A DNA stretch of 64,000 nucleotides, from contig CM074763.1 in NCBI GenBank assembly GCA_037355855.1, positions 930,001 through 994,000 on the forward strand. Reading direction: 5' to 3'. A model generated the notes under the pieces. It worked only from the letters and a program-made list of their open reading frames with translations, did not search any database and was not told where the DNA came from. Position numbers and translations under genes: made by a program. Numbering within the stretch: the stretch's first letter is position 1; each line of letters begins with the position of its first letter. The DNA comes from Pseudo-nitzschia pungens (Eukaryota > Bacillariophyta > Bacillariophyceae > Bacillariales > Bacillariaceae). Shown here one piece after another: positions 1 to 11,273 of the stretch.

Positions 1-1387
1 AAAATTGAAAAAAACAGAGAAAATGCTAAAAGAATCTCGGGAAGAGTGTTCTGAGATGAGGTCGGAGATAAGGGTGTTGACAGAATCATTGTATGAAGCT
101 CGTCATAAGATGGGACGGGATCAAGTGAAAACTGAAGACAGATCGGGAATTGAAGTGAGAAGGCAAGAAAGCAAGCTTACGGATGCATGGAATGAAGTAG
201 AAGACAAGAAAAAGGAAATAATTACACTTGAGAATACCCTTATGTTGACTCAAGAAGAAGTTCGATTGCTCTCCGCGGAGATCTCAAATATGAGTTTTAC
301 GTTCGAGAAAGCACAAGAAGAATACAACTCAGTCGTTGATGAGTTGGAAAAAGTTCAACACCTATACGAGTCGTCACTCAGCGAATCTAACTCGAAGGAG
401 ATGTCCTTGCTTCGTACTCAATTTCAGATACTGAATGAGAAGAATGAAGCTCTCGCACGGCATATCAAAGACGTCGAGAGCGAATTTTCCTCCGCTCGTG
501 AGAAACAGGAAAATGTCCTGACCGGTGTTCAAGCCAGAACCGTGGTAGCCGAGGAGTTAAAAAACGTGGTTGATCGAGCAGTGTTCGAATCCGATCAGAG
601 AAATCACGAAGTCGACGAGCTTCAGCAAATGATGGAGAGTCGAATGAAGCTGACTGAAAAAAGTGTCGATATGCTTGAAAAAGAAATTTCTGTTGTTTTG
701 AGGAGCCTTTCAAAAGCTCAGCAAGCTTCACTCGAACAATCGGAATATAATCACGATACCAACTTAAAGGTAATAAACGTGGAGGGCTTGTCACACGAGT
801 GGCTTGCCGATCAGTTCAACCACGAAAAAGATGAAAAAGTCAAGGCTGCAATTTCAGCAACAATGACTTACTTGTCGTCTACTACGATGAAAGGCCTCCA
901 AGATGACGCCGACAAGATTCTGGACGACATCCTCAGTGAAAGGTCAGAAAGAACTGATACCTCAGGTAGCGAGGCGAAGGTTGTAGAGGGAACTGATACA
1001 ACTGGTAGCGAGGCGAAGGTTGTAGAGGGAACTGATACAACTGGCAGCGAGGCAAAGATTAGAGAAGATCCTACAGAGTATGATGCATACCAAGCGGCGT
1101 TAAATGTTTCACCACGTCTCCGCGAGATCAGCAATGCTATCGAAAAACTAAGAACTATGTCTACCATAGGCGAGTCATTTCCCGAGAGCAGAATTAGCGA
1201 CGATGAAAACACCGCCGGTACCACCGCATCGATCTCTTCGAGTAGTTTCCAAAGTATCAAAGCTAAGAGCAAGTATGCTGAGATCATCCAAAAAGTAGCA
1301 GACTACAATAAATCTTATCCACTGGTGTCAGAAGACAAGCACGAAACAGAAGCTCGTGGAGAGATTGACTTGGAAACAAGAGAGTGA
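1..1387 (+). CDS. Coiled-coil protein, 5'-truncated by window edge
   Basis: The reading frame is open from the first bases to a TGA at 1385-1387. The first in-frame ATG is at 23, but the frame continues upstream without a stop, so the start is probably outside the window. About 460 residues are visible. Roughly the first 250 are charged, heptad-like coiled coil rich in E, K, L and Q. The rest is a low-complexity acidic and Ser/Thr-rich tail. At residues ~317-355 a 13-residue unit (GTDTTGSEAKVVE-like) is repeated three times, from a 39-bp in-frame DNA repeat. No catalytic domain, signal peptide or membrane segment is visible. Long coiled coils of this kind occur in cytoskeletal, centrosomal and tethering proteins, but nothing assigns it to one family. 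It is convergent with the carrier gene downstream. Real coding is very likely; the function is unknown. Confidence 0.75.
   Translation, partial: KLKKTEKMLKESREECSEMRSEIRVLTESLYEARHKMGRDQVKTEDRSGIEVRRQESKLTDAWNEVEDKKKEIITLENTLMLTQEEVRLLSAEISNMSFTFEKAQEEYNSVVDELEKVQHLYESSLSESNSKEMSLLRTQFQILNEKNEALARHIKDVESEFSSAREKQENVLTGVQARTVVAEELKNVVDRAVFESDQRNHEVDELQQMMESRMKLTEKSVDMLEKEISVVLRSLSKAQQASLEQSEYNHDTNLKVINVEGLSHEWLADQFNHEKDEKVKAAISATMTYLSSTTMKGLQDDADKILDDILSERSERTDTSGSEAKVVEGTDTTGSEAKVVEGTDTTGSEAKIREDPTEYDAYQAALNVSPRLREISNAIEKLRTMSTIGESFPESRISDDENTAGTTASISSSSFQSIKAKSKYAEIIQKVADYNKSYPLVSEDKHETEARGEIDLETRE
952..1068 (+). repeat. Three-copy 39-bp in-frame tandem repeat
   Basis: Units begin at 952, 991 and 1030 with AACTGATAC and are spaced exactly 39 bp apart. 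The first two copies differ by a few bases and the third is more diverged at its end. The unit is a multiple of three and encodes a Thr/Ser/Glu-rich 13-residue repeat in the tail of the coiled-coil protein. Confidence 0.85.
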
Positions 1388-1651
1388 TAATCCGAGCTAC
1401 GATAAAAAAACTTCCTTGATGAAAATGGCTACTTTGTGTATTATGTTCTCTATTTTTTTAAATTTTTTCAAGTTCATCTTGTATTCTATTTAACATAATG
1501 AAAGTCAATAACTTAATTATTATATCTTCCATATTGTTGCCGCAGCATTTGAATTAGCTGTATCTTCTTCATGTACGGAAACTCGGAAACGATACTGTTG
1601 CTCTTTTGAATCTAACACGTTTTCGTCGTTCGCAAGTTAATTTTCTGATTT

Positions 1652-3343
1652 CTATTTCTGACCAAACCCAAACAAAGGGCGTTTCGATACCTTTGCAACC
1701 TTTGCAGAATACTTGAGGAAATGTGGAGCGGGGAATGAGGTGCCCTGACTGGCTGCCGTCTCCATTGCGGCTTCTTCTATCACTTCTTCCTCCCCGTAAA
1801 TGCCTTTTTCAACGCGTTCAGCCGATACACTTCGTTGCAACATCACTTTTTTCATGGCTTCGTATACGCCAAATTGGATCCCAATCATCGGAACAACACT
1901 TAGTAATCTGGGAGCAAGTCCTCGGTAAAACGTTTTGATTCCTTCCTCTTTCGCAATGCGAACTCCACAATCTACAATTCCCTTGTAAGCCTGTCCCTCC
2001 AAGACCTTTGCACTGGTCTGTGTGACCAATCTAGTCTTGATTGTATCCATGGGGATCATTATACACACGGTTGTAGCACTCGCCATACAACCCATGATGG
2101 TATTTTCATAATTTTTTGCTGGTCGATTGGACATGCTGTTTCGAATGCGTTTGATTTGCTGGAAAAACGTCCATGTCAGAGCATAGGATGGGATCTTTCC
2201 TACTAGTCCTGGCCACCATCCTGAGTAAAATCCCATCATTCCCCCGTTGGAATAGAGTCCATTTGTGGCAGCAACCAAATTCGGATAGTTTCCGGCCATA
2301 ATATTCTTCAAACACGAGATGAACCGACCGAGTATATATCATTATATTTCATTGCGTTTTTTGGGCGACGAGGAATTGAAAGAAAAAGAAGAGGAACTTG
2401 TCAGAACATTTTGTTACACCAGAACATGGAAACGGCTCAATTCAATTCAATTCAATTCAACTCAATTCTATTCAAAACAAATACAGTCTCTGTGACACCC
2501 GGAGCTCGCCAAACATTCGAAGAATCCGGAACTCACGTCGGTAATCATCATTTGTGGCGTCGAAACCACCGAGCAACAGATGGTAGCGATCGAGCTCGAA
2601 AGAAAGTCGAGACCCGGTCCCATCCGCTCCTTGTTGCGCTCCAGCACCGGCACCGAATCGACCACCGTCGACATCTTTTCACGGATCGACTCCAGCACGG
2701 CAAAGTTGAAGGCTCCGTGTGGCAACGACAAGACGAAATTGGCCCCGGCCCCGCACGTCAGTCGATGGAACATCTGGGGTTTTATCAGATCCATCAATCT
2801 TGGTTTGGACGGTCCCCGAGAGGATTGCATGATGGTTTTCATCGTGTTGGCGGGATGCATGACGGTTTGGGCAATGCTCCTGGAGACGGCTCCGCTGACC
2901 ATGTTCTCCCAGAACAACAGGGAACGCGGAGCCGCTGCAACGGTAGCCGATGCCTGCACGACGGTCGACACGTCCGGTTCCGACGACGCGGCGTGTTTCA
3001 GGTGCGGTTTCGTCGTGTATTGGATGTCTCTGGCTTGGTCGGAATCGTCTATAAAGGCGGTTCGAATCGCCCGCGATTCATCCTCGTTGCCGACATGCTT
3101 GTTCAACCCGGACTTCGAGGTTCCTACTATCGACTGGGACAGGGCTCGCTGAAGGCCGGAAGCAAAGGGATTCGGTTTGCCGTCCGAGTTGATTTCATTC
3201 TTCCTCCTCCAAGACTGCGCAGCTCCGGCTCTCGCCCACCCGCCGATGTTTGCCGAACAAGGGGTGATGGCTATCGACGATAGGAGAACGAGTGCCAAGA
3301 CAAGGAACGATGCCGAGAAAAACCTCGATGTTCTGTCAACCAT
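1652..3343 (-). CDS. Mitochondrial carrier family (SLC25-type) protein with N-terminal signal peptide
   Basis: Two exons are joined in frame: 3343-2537 and 2305-1652, with a 231-bp GT-AG intron (donor GTGAGT). The junction restores carrier sequence reading TPQMMITD|NIMAGNYPN. The protein has 486 residues. The carrier region shows family repeats, including PMDTIKTRLVTQ and a following ...EGIKTFYRGLAPRLLSVVP segment. These proteins exchange metabolites across the inner membranes of mitochondria or related organelles; the substrate cannot be read here. The start at 3343 (MVDRTSRFF) is preferred because it gives a signal peptide with a clear hydrophobic core ending near CSA/N. An upstream in-frame ATG at 3463 would add 40 residues and bury it. 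A signal peptide is unusual for this family and suggests plastid or endomembrane targeting (inference). The first carrier repeat is less canonical than the last. Confidence 0.85.
2438..2473. repeat. AATTC pentanucleotide microsatellite in carrier-gene intron
   Basis: About six to seven imperfect copies of the pentamer AATTC/ATTCA run in tandem inside the intron of the carrier gene, with two substitutions near the 3' end. This is a simple repeat with no coding role. Confidence 0.85.
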
Positions 3344-4081
3344 TGTTCTGTTTTGATATTTTCCCTGATTGTTTCTTCGATGATGTGGAAAAAGTGTGGT
3401 ATTCAATACTCTTTGTCTGCAGCAGATGATTGCCCTGGTCAATCTCAGGGGTGTCTTCAGCATGCAATCTGAACGGGGTACGAATGAGTTGTCTGTACCG
3501 GTAGTCTACTTGTAATAGTTGTCACTTCGTCGATCTGTACTCCGATCGTCGTCATTCGTGAGAATCTATTCCTCCAACCATTGAGAGAGTGATGTGTCGT
3601 AGCAATAATCACACATGGAACATGGAACATGGGACACGAAAATTGTTCCTGTGACGAAAATGAATGGATGAATACGAGTAAGGTAAGGTTAACTTACCGT
3701 ATCTACCACAGACTATCACGTCAATGAGGTGTGATCAAACATCATCGATGATGGTGATTTATTAGTCGCACGAGTCGAATATCCACTACGTGTACGTGTA
3801 CTTGCACGGTAGATTTCACGAATCGTCAAATCGGTGAACAGAAGGGGGGACAGACAGACTTCGACACCCTGGAAAGAGGGACAATAATAACATTTTTGCT
3901 ATCCGAAAACGCAAGACTCTTTGATCGACGACTTATGATGTTCCGGTACGAAGTACGAGTAATGCACCATGCATCTGCTGTCTCGACTCACTCTTGTCGT
4001 CCGCCAAGAGGACAATACCAGTGAATCGGTTCATCAACAGGGGGAAACCGGGAAGACAGAGTTTCATTGTTGTATCGTGCC
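3344..4081. other. Divergent intergenic region, carrier / PPIL4-like cyclophilin
   Basis: This 738-bp stretch separates two divergently transcribed genes and so probably holds both promoters. It contains a GTACCGGTAG motif near 3496 and a GGTAAGGTTAACTTACC-like palindromic run near 3682-3700, both members of a motif family seen in other intergenic regions here. No convincing coding or RNA gene was seen. The minus-strand frames at 3933-4223 overlap the cyclophilin start and look like shadows. Confidence 0.6.
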
Positions 4082-6166
4082 ATGGCTCTCTTGCTGGAAA
4101 CGACGATAGGTGACTTGGTGATCGATCTCGACGTCGATGGTTCTCCGGCTCTGTGCAAAAATGTGCTAAAGTTGGCCAAAGCTCGATATTACACCAGCAA
4201 TCTGGTCTACAACGTTCAGCCAAACAGGTTTTGTCAGCTCGGAGATCCGTGCGGTGATGGGACGGGCGGTGCCTGTATTTACGGTGTGCTGGATGCCTAC
4301 GAAAAAGTTCGCAAGAACAGCGACAGCAACAGCAACAGCGACGGCAACAGCGACAGCACCGCGAAACCCGACGTCCTTGCCAGCCAGCGTCGATTCCTCA
4401 AGAGCGACATGGGGCGGGCTTTGACCGAAGAGGAATGCCGGCAACGAGGAAGGGTGGTTGCCACAGAGATCAATGGAATCCCCGACACGATTGGCTCCCA
4501 GTTGCTGATCACCGTGGACGAGGGTCCCGAGCGATCGCTGGACAACTTTCGAAACATCACCGCCACCGGAAACAAGGAGTCCACGGAAGCAGCATTCGTT
4601 GGAAGCGAAGGATTGACGCCCCAAACCTTTCGATCGGTGGGGATGGTCGTGGAGGACGACAACGACGTCTTGGGAAAGATCAACTCGGCTTATTGCGATG
4701 CGAACGGACGGCCGTATGCCGACATTCGAGTGATTCGCGCCCTGGTGATCGACGACCCCTACGAGGATCCGGCGGGGATGGACCAACTCCTCGAGGACCG
4801 CGGCGTCGTCGTCGTCGTCAAGCCCGTTGAAAATCCGCAAACGAGCGCCCGGGAGGCAGACGACGAATCCCTGGCTGCGCTGCGACACAGAGTGTCGGCG
4901 TCTCCCGACTACGAGCGGCCTCCGGAAGAAACCGTTGAAATCCGGATCAGCGCGAGCGAGATTGTTCTCGACGATGCCAACGCCGAGCAGGATCAGAAAA
5001 AAATGCGAATGCTAAAGGAGCAGCGCCTCCAACGAGAGGATAAATCCAGGGCTGTCGTCCTCGAAATGCTCGGGGACCTGCCCTCGGCAGACGTCAAAGC
5101 GCCGGAAAACGTCCTCTTTGTCTGCAAGCTGAACTCTGTGACCGAAGACGAAGACCTGGAACTGATTTTTTCGCGCTTTGACGAAAAGGTCTCGGTGGAA
5201 ATCGTCCGCGATCACAAGACGGGGGCCTCTCTGCAGTATGCCTTTGTGGAGTTTACCACCAAGGAAAAGGCCGCCGAGGCATACTTCAAAATGAACAACG
5301 CGCTCGTAGACGACCGGAGAATCAAGGTGGACTTTAGTCAGAGCGTGGCGAAGGTTTGGGATCGTTTCAATCAACGACACAGAACGGGTTTTTCTTCCAA
5401 TGCGGCCATGCCACGGGATCCATTCCACGAACAGCAGCAACAAGGACCGAGGAGTCGTCACGAAAACAAAGGCAGAAACAACGACAATCGTGACGACCAA
5501 AGGTTTTCGAACAACAGGCAGGGCAGCGGTCATTCCCGGATCCATGACGGCAAACAAAATAGCCGGGATGGTAGGTATCACGATCGGTCAGTAAGGGAAC
5601 GAAACAGCGATCGCGACAGAAATCACAGAGACAGGGATCGATCGAATGCAGACAGTCGTCGTCGTGATCGTCATTCTCGTCAATCGGGGAGGGATCAAAC
5701 TCATTTTGACCGTGATCGCCACGACCATCGTAGTCGTCGGCCCGACGAAGGGAGGGATCGTGATAGAACCCGTGGGAGCGATCGATCCAGGAATCGAAAC
5801 GACGACTACCGGAGGCACGAATCGTCTTCGCATCGAAAGGACAGGAAACGGAGGCACGATAGCGATACCGACGAATACTCGGAGAGTGACAGGCATGGAA
5901 GAAGTCACTCGAGAAATCATAGGAGACAAAGGAAGGATAAGGGGGATAGAAGGCGTCGCAGTCGGAGCCGCAGTCGTAGTTCTAGCAGTAGTTGGAGCGG
6001 TGATGATCGGAGGGAACAAAGACGCAGTAGTGGGAAAACGAGCAGAAGGAAACGTGAAAAAAAGAGCGACGAAGACAAACGCTACAGGCGTGATAGGCAC
6101 CATCATCACAGTCATCGCTCAGGATCGAATCGTAGGAGACAGAGCCCGAGTAGCTCTAGATCATAG
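4082..6166 (+). CDS. PPIL4/CYP59-like nuclear cyclophilin with RRM and RS/RD-rich tail
   Basis: This single-exon gene encodes 694 residues. The ATG at 4082 (MALLLETTIGDLVIDL) matches the usual start of PPIL4/AtCYP59 cyclophilins; an in-frame ATG at 4067 is less likely. An N-terminal peptidyl-prolyl isomerase domain (~1-220) is interrupted by a low-complexity SDSNSNSDGNSDS insert. An RRM follows at ~340-420, with RNP2-like LFVCKL and RNP1-like LQYAFVEF. The last ~240 residues are Arg/Asp/Ser/His-rich with RS and RDR repeats typical of spliceosome-associated proteins. The family acts in the nucleus and links RNA polymerase II CTD and pre-mRNA processing (established for CYP59). The usual catalytic Arg/Phe region reads NVQPNRFCQLGDP, so isomerase activity is doubtful, as in other PPIL4 proteins. 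A CCHC zinc knuckle, present in plant CYP59, is not evident. The gene is convergent with the kinesin gene. Confidence 0.9.
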   Translation: MALLLETTIGDLVIDLDVDGSPALCKNVLKLAKARYYTSNLVYNVQPNRFCQLGDPCGDGTGGACIYGVLDAYEKVRKNSDSNSNSDGNSDSTAKPDVLASQRRFLKSDMGRALTEEECRQRGRVVATEINGIPDTIGSQLLITVDEGPERSLDNFRNITATGNKESTEAAFVGSEGLTPQTFRSVGMVVEDDNDVLGKINSAYCDANGRPYADIRVIRALVIDDPYEDPAGMDQLLEDRGVVVVVKPVENPQTSAREADDESLAALRHRVSASPDYERPPEETVEIRISASEIVLDDANAEQDQKKMRMLKEQRLQREDKSRAVVLEMLGDLPSADVKAPENVLFVCKLNSVTEDEDLELIFSRFDEKVSVEIVRDHKTGASLQYAFVEFTTKEKAAEAYFKMNNALVDDRRIKVDFSQSVAKVWDRFNQRHRTGFSSNAAMPRDPFHEQQQQGPRSRHENKGRNNDNRDDQRFSNNRQGSGHSRIHDGKQNSRDGRYHDRSVRERNSDRDRNHRDRDRSNADSRRRDRHSRQSGRDQTHFDRDRHDHRSRRPDEGRDRDRTRGSDRSRNRNDDYRRHESSSHRKDRKRRHDSDTDEYSESDRHGRSHSRNHRRQRKDKGDRRRRSRSRSRSSSSSWSGDDRREQRRSSGKTSRRKREKKSDEDKRYRRDRHHHHSHRSGSNRRRQSPSSSRS

Positions 6167-6337
6167 ACCACTACATGATATTGGGGCTAAGACGAAATAA
6201 GAGTAATGATTATTATTTTATGATGTTTCAGAAGAGTAAGAGAATGACATTTTTTCCATTTTCGGAGGCTCCCTGCGACACGGATTGCAGGGGGGTGACA
6301 ATTTCATCACCGTGTTATTTGTATCACAGTTTTTTTA

Positions 6338-9300
6338 TTATTTTTTCCCTTCACGCAATTTGCGCATGCGGTCCGCGTGACGCTTAGCGGCCATTTGGCT
6401 TCTGCTCAATCCGCTCTCATCGGCGTCGCTTGCACCATCACCCGCACTTTCGTAGCGTTGTGTCATCTTCTCCAACAAGAGATGCTCCTTCCCCTTGAAT
6501 TTCTCCATGATGATGTCAATACGATTGACCTTTCCTTTGTCATATTTTTCAAGGAGTCCGAGAACCTGAGCGCGGATTTCTGCTACTTCTTCAGAGGCCA
6601 CAGTCGAAGTGGCACTTGCTGCACTTGAGCTAGTAGTAGTTGCAACGGATGACGATCCGGCACTTTTTGTTGGAGTATTTCTAGCAGCTGTTGGGCGAGC
6701 GCGGGATCCAAGAACTTGAGCCTTACGAGCACGGAGATTGGCAGCGGCTGAGGCTTCCTTCGCCGTACGAAGTTCTGCGGTTCTCTTTTCGAGCAATTGA
6801 TCCTTCTCATCCAACTTCTGCTTCATAGACTCTTGCTCTCTAGACAACGATGTCACTTCCTTTTGAAGTTTTCTCAATTCCTTTCTGGACTTTTCTAGTT
6901 CTTCCGCAGCATCTTCTCGTGCATTCTTTTCCTTCTCCCAACGTTTTGCCATTTCGTTGTTGTTCTTTCGCAAGACTTCAAGAGTTTTGCTATCACTAGC
7001 TTGCGCCTTGCGAGCTGCGCTGAGGTTCGACAATTTATCTTGGATACGATTATTGTCCTTCTTCAAAATGTTCAACTGACTTTCCGTCTTCTGCTTTTGT
7101 CTCGTGATTTTCTTCATCTCATCAGTCAAGGTCTTCACAGTCTCTTCCAGATTCTTCGATGTGACATTTCTCTGTGCAGCTCCAATATTGATACGACGGA
7201 CACGAGTTGCAAATTGCAATGCATGAATCGATTCATCATATGCCAAATCGATCGGAGTGACAGCGACAATCATCATAGTTCTGGAGTTTCCACCCAACGA
7301 ATCCTGCAGCAGATATGTCAATTTACTATCACGGTATGGAATATGAGATGCCTTGCGATCAAGCGCTTCCATGACATTACCAAGAGCCGAAAGACTCTTG
7401 TTAATGTGTCCGGCTTCCTTCATCTGTTCTCCTTCAACCTCACTCCTCTTCACACGTTCTGATCCTGCGAGATCAACCAAGAATAGAGTACCCTTGTTTC
7501 CATCTTGGCCCTCGTATCCGGAAGTTACATCGACCCAGAGAACCATATGCGAACGACTACTAGTCTGGTTAAGACTTGTAGAAGCTACCGCACGGTTCTT
7601 GTTACCCTTCGCAAGCAACTCGAAAACATCCTCGATGCTGTTGACTGGCTCCTTGGTGAGATTTGGTACTTCAATTCGACCTTCCTTGTTTCTTCGAATT
7701 TCCAATGATGCCTTTCCACCAGCTTTTTGCGCTTCCATTTTCTTTTCAGCCAGAGTGGCGCCACTGGCACCAAGCAAATCATAGCACTCGTCGTTATAAA
7801 TCTCAAGCTAAGGAAAAGAATATGAGTGATTGCATCAAAATGTTTTTGGTGTATCCCACTAAAGGAAAACATTTTTGACTTACCATTCCAATTTCGACAT
7901 TAAAGACAAAGTTTGCAGGAGCTTCGTCTCGCTCCTCTTGAGACTTGAAAAGAATGGCATTGGTTTTTTCTTGCTGCTGCTTGAGGTTTAGTAAGTGGAA
8001 AACCTTCTGGATAGTGCGGTAACTGATACCGCGTTGGTTATTGTCTGCAACTCCCTCCATAGTGTAAGTTTTACCACTTCCTGTTTGACCGTAAGCAAAA
8101 ATACACGCATTGAAGCCATCCACAACAGACAGTGCAATTGGTTCCACGTCCTGGAAAATATTTTGTTGACCCTGGTCTGGTCCCCATACACGATCAAACG
8201 CAAAGCTCTTCCATTTGTTGGTTCGATTGTCAAAGCATCCAAGTTCCGTTTCGCTGAGAGACTCAACGACATTGTTGTTTCCATTTTGAATTTCCTTGAT
8301 ACTGGTGGGTCGGATACGACAGAAGACTTGAATGTTACCCTGTAGGTTGAGCATCTTCGAAAGTAACTGGTTGTTGTAGTCACGTTGAGCATTGCATCGT
8401 TTCTGAAGAGTGCGCAATTCCTCTCCCATGGCAGCCGGATCTCCGCTGGAGATAATTTCATCAATTTTCTTTGCACTGTCGTCAGACAACAGATCAGAGC
8501 CTGCGGACGAACCTCCAATTGCTGTGAGGCGAGACATATTCGTAGACACCCCGGTCTCTCCTTTGGCATAAAGTTGTCTTTGAAGGACCTTAATGTCTTC
8601 TTCCAGCTTCTTGACATGGGATTCTCCCATTCTTTGTTGGTCCTTAAGTTTGTCGAACTCTTTCTCGAGTTCTTGGTACTTCTTTCCTTCTTCTGACAAT
8701 TTCAACTCCAATCGTTTCAGAGCGTTCGGTGAATTCGATCTGGTTCTGCGCGACCTCATGACCTTTTGTTTGTCTTCCATACTGATAATATCTGGATGGT
8801 AAATAGAAGACGATTGGCTTCTCGACGACGCATCACCACGAAGCTTTCTGCGAGAAGGTTCTCGCGTGATATCACGCGACTGAGCAACTTCTGCTTCTCT
8901 CTTGGAAACAATCAAGTGTGCTTCTGCCTCGGCAAGTTTTCCCTTGGTTGTGGAGAGTTCTTGTTCAAGCTTTGTCACGTTCTCTTCAGCCTTTGTAACT
9001 CGGTCTTCCATGCCTGTGACCAAGACAGCCATTTCCTTTTCTTTCTTGGCCAATTCATCCTTCGAACGACTCAGCTGTGATTGCAGTTGCTTGACCAACT
9101 CACTCTGAACCTCCACTCCTTCTTGGTTGCGAGTCTGAGAATCCTTTGTGATTGCCATTGACATTTCAGCATCATCGACCTTCTGTTGAAGATAGGAGTT
9201 TTCTTCCGTCAACGTCTTGAGTTGAGTCTTCAGATCTGAAATTTCTCCTTCTCGCTCCTTCGCCACTTGTGCACGAATGTCAGATGTTGCACTATCTCTT

Positions 9301-10563
9301 CCTCGCTTCTCTGCCTCCTGCCGGGCCTCATCGAACCGTTCATTCACAGCTTCCAATTCTTCAACAATTGCGTCACGATCCTTCTTGGCATTCTTCAAGG
9401 CCGCATTCAATCGCGAAATTTCGTCCTTCAAAGCATCGGTTTCTTCACTTGCTGCCACCATTCGTCCCACAACCTTTGACGCATTGGCATTACCTTCCGT
9501 GATACTCTTAAGATTGTTGATTTCTTGTCGATGTTGTGACCGCAAATCATCAAGTCTGCTGGTGACTTCTTGTGCATCTTCCTCGACAGCCTGAAGTTCT
9601 TCTTGGGTCAATTTGAGCTCCTCCTTTGTCAACTCAAGTTCCTCACGAAGTTTGTGTTCTTCTTCCAAGCGAGATGCATTCTCTTCCCGCAACACCTTAA
9701 TGAGAGTCTTATCTTTTTCAGCAGCCTTCACACCTTCTGCCAACAACTTCTCGACTTGTGGCTTAGCGGCCTCGGAATTCGACAGCTTTTCTTCCGTCTG
9801 CGACAAAAGTTGTTCCGTTTCAATGAGTTGTTCCGTTACCAGTTCGAGTTCATCCTCGAGCTTCTTGACGTAAGCTTCATCCACGTCGCTCGAAGGCGCC
9901 GCTGCGGCAGCCGATTTTTCTTTTCCTTCGGTTTGGTCAAGAGTATTATCAATTGCCGACTCTGCCCTCGCGTCTTCCAATTCAACAGCGTGTCGTTCTC
10001 GCTCAATCTCCAATTCCAATCGGGTCTCCTCAAGTTCGCTTTCCTTAAACGCCAATTCTTCATGGACAGCATCGCACTCATCTCGAATTGCCAATAGGTT
10101 TCCTTCGACTTCACGATATTTTGCCTCAAGCTCATCTTGATCTTGCTCGGCTTGACGACGGAGCTTTTGTTCAACTTTGAGCTTGGCACGACTATCGCTG
10201 AGTGCCTTTTCGAGACTGGCCAACTGCGGAGCAATGTTTTCGAGTTGTCCAGATAAGGCAGCGTTGGCCGCGGATGAGTCGGCAAGCTTCTCCTCTGTGA
10301 TGAAGTAGGGCGATTGAATGGAGTTAAGTTAGTCGCGATACAGTTAGGTCATGTTCAGAACTGCCAAGATAGAAAAATTATCGGCTTTGCCAAACTGAAA
10401 ATATGACTACAAGCGATTCGGTAGACTTACGCATCTTGGCCAATTCAGCATCCAACTCCTCTTCGAGCTCTCGAGAGCTGGCAATGTACTCGTCGAATGC
10501 GGATTGCAAGGCGGCAAGCTCCGCCTCGCGTTCCTCCATGGTGGGAGGGTTGTTCATGGGCAT
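6338..10563 (-). CDS. Kinesin-14 family motor protein
   Basis: Three exons join in frame: 10563-10431, 10294-7884 and 7807-6338, with introns of 136 and 76 bp. The product has about 1337 residues. Residues ~1-690 are almost continuous coiled coil. A kinesin-14-type neck (QLLSKMLNLQGNIQVFCRIRP) leads into a motor domain at ~700-1060. The motor has the P-loop GQTGSGKT, switch I NQTSSRSH and switch II DLAGSERVKRS, followed by HIPYRDSKLTYLLQDSLGG. Kinesin-14s are minus-end-directed microtubule motors used in spindle organisation and transport. A further ~275 residues after the motor form another coiled coil plus a Ser/Thr/Ala-rich linker, so the motor is internal and not C-terminal. The splice at 7884/7807 reconstructs NVEIGM|LEIYNDECYDLL, which supports the model. 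The frame is fully intact. Confidence 0.93.
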
Positions 10564-11273
10564 GGTTCAACAGGTCTTTCTCGGAAGGTATCCTCCGAGC
10601 TCTACTTAAATTGGGCTGTTGGGTTCCAGCTTGTTGTCAGACATTCGCTTGGAACAGCAGCCTGAAAGAAGTAAGATGATGATGATGATGATCTGACGAA
10701 ACAAGAGGGCTTCAAGGAGGCTCTTGTTGTGCTGAGATCAATTGTGACTTCGGACTTCGGTGGTCAACTATTAGTTGTTTTCCCTCCGTAATTTTTCATT
10801 TTGAATGTGTAACTCCACATTTCACGTCGTCATTGATCCATGGGCCTCCATAAAACATGATGACCTGTCTCTTTAAAAAACATATCTTGCTACCGTTGGA
10901 TGTGCGCATAAAAATTTTGTGAGGACACTCTCTATCAACGACTCGACTCGACCGACTCAAAAGTTTTGGATCGCATGAGCTGCTCTTCTCATTCCCATGT
11001 TAACCTTAATTACGAGTACGTACCGCGAGATAGACTGAGAGGACTAAGAATATCATCTCTAACTAATTACTTCGTACTTCTTATCATAGTAACTTACCTT
11101 ATTTGCTCCCCTGTTTTTATTGAGACGGGTGTCCCGGTTCCTTTTGATTGAGAGATACGTGATGCATAATATTAGCTCTCTCGGTAACGTGAAGCCTTTC
11201 TGTGTAAGTCGAAAGAGAATCCAACAAACCAACAAGGTCAAAATCCGGACGTCAAGAAGATCTCTATAGACCG
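10564..11273. other. Divergent intergenic region, kinesin / MED31
   Basis: This 710-bp region lies between two divergent genes. It contains a GAT trinucleotide microsatellite of about six units at 10675-10692 and otherwise AT-rich sequence. No RNA gene or convincing ORF was seen. Promoters for both genes are expected here but no specific element can be assigned. Confidence 0.55.

Noticed and set aside
2411..3283. 290-codon plus-strand frame opposite the carrier gene
   Set aside because: It is antisense to a well-supported carrier exon and intron, with no family features.
4166..4888. 240-codon minus-strand frame opposite the cyclophilin
   Set aside because: The valine/alanine repeats mirror the low-complexity coding strand; it is a shadow.
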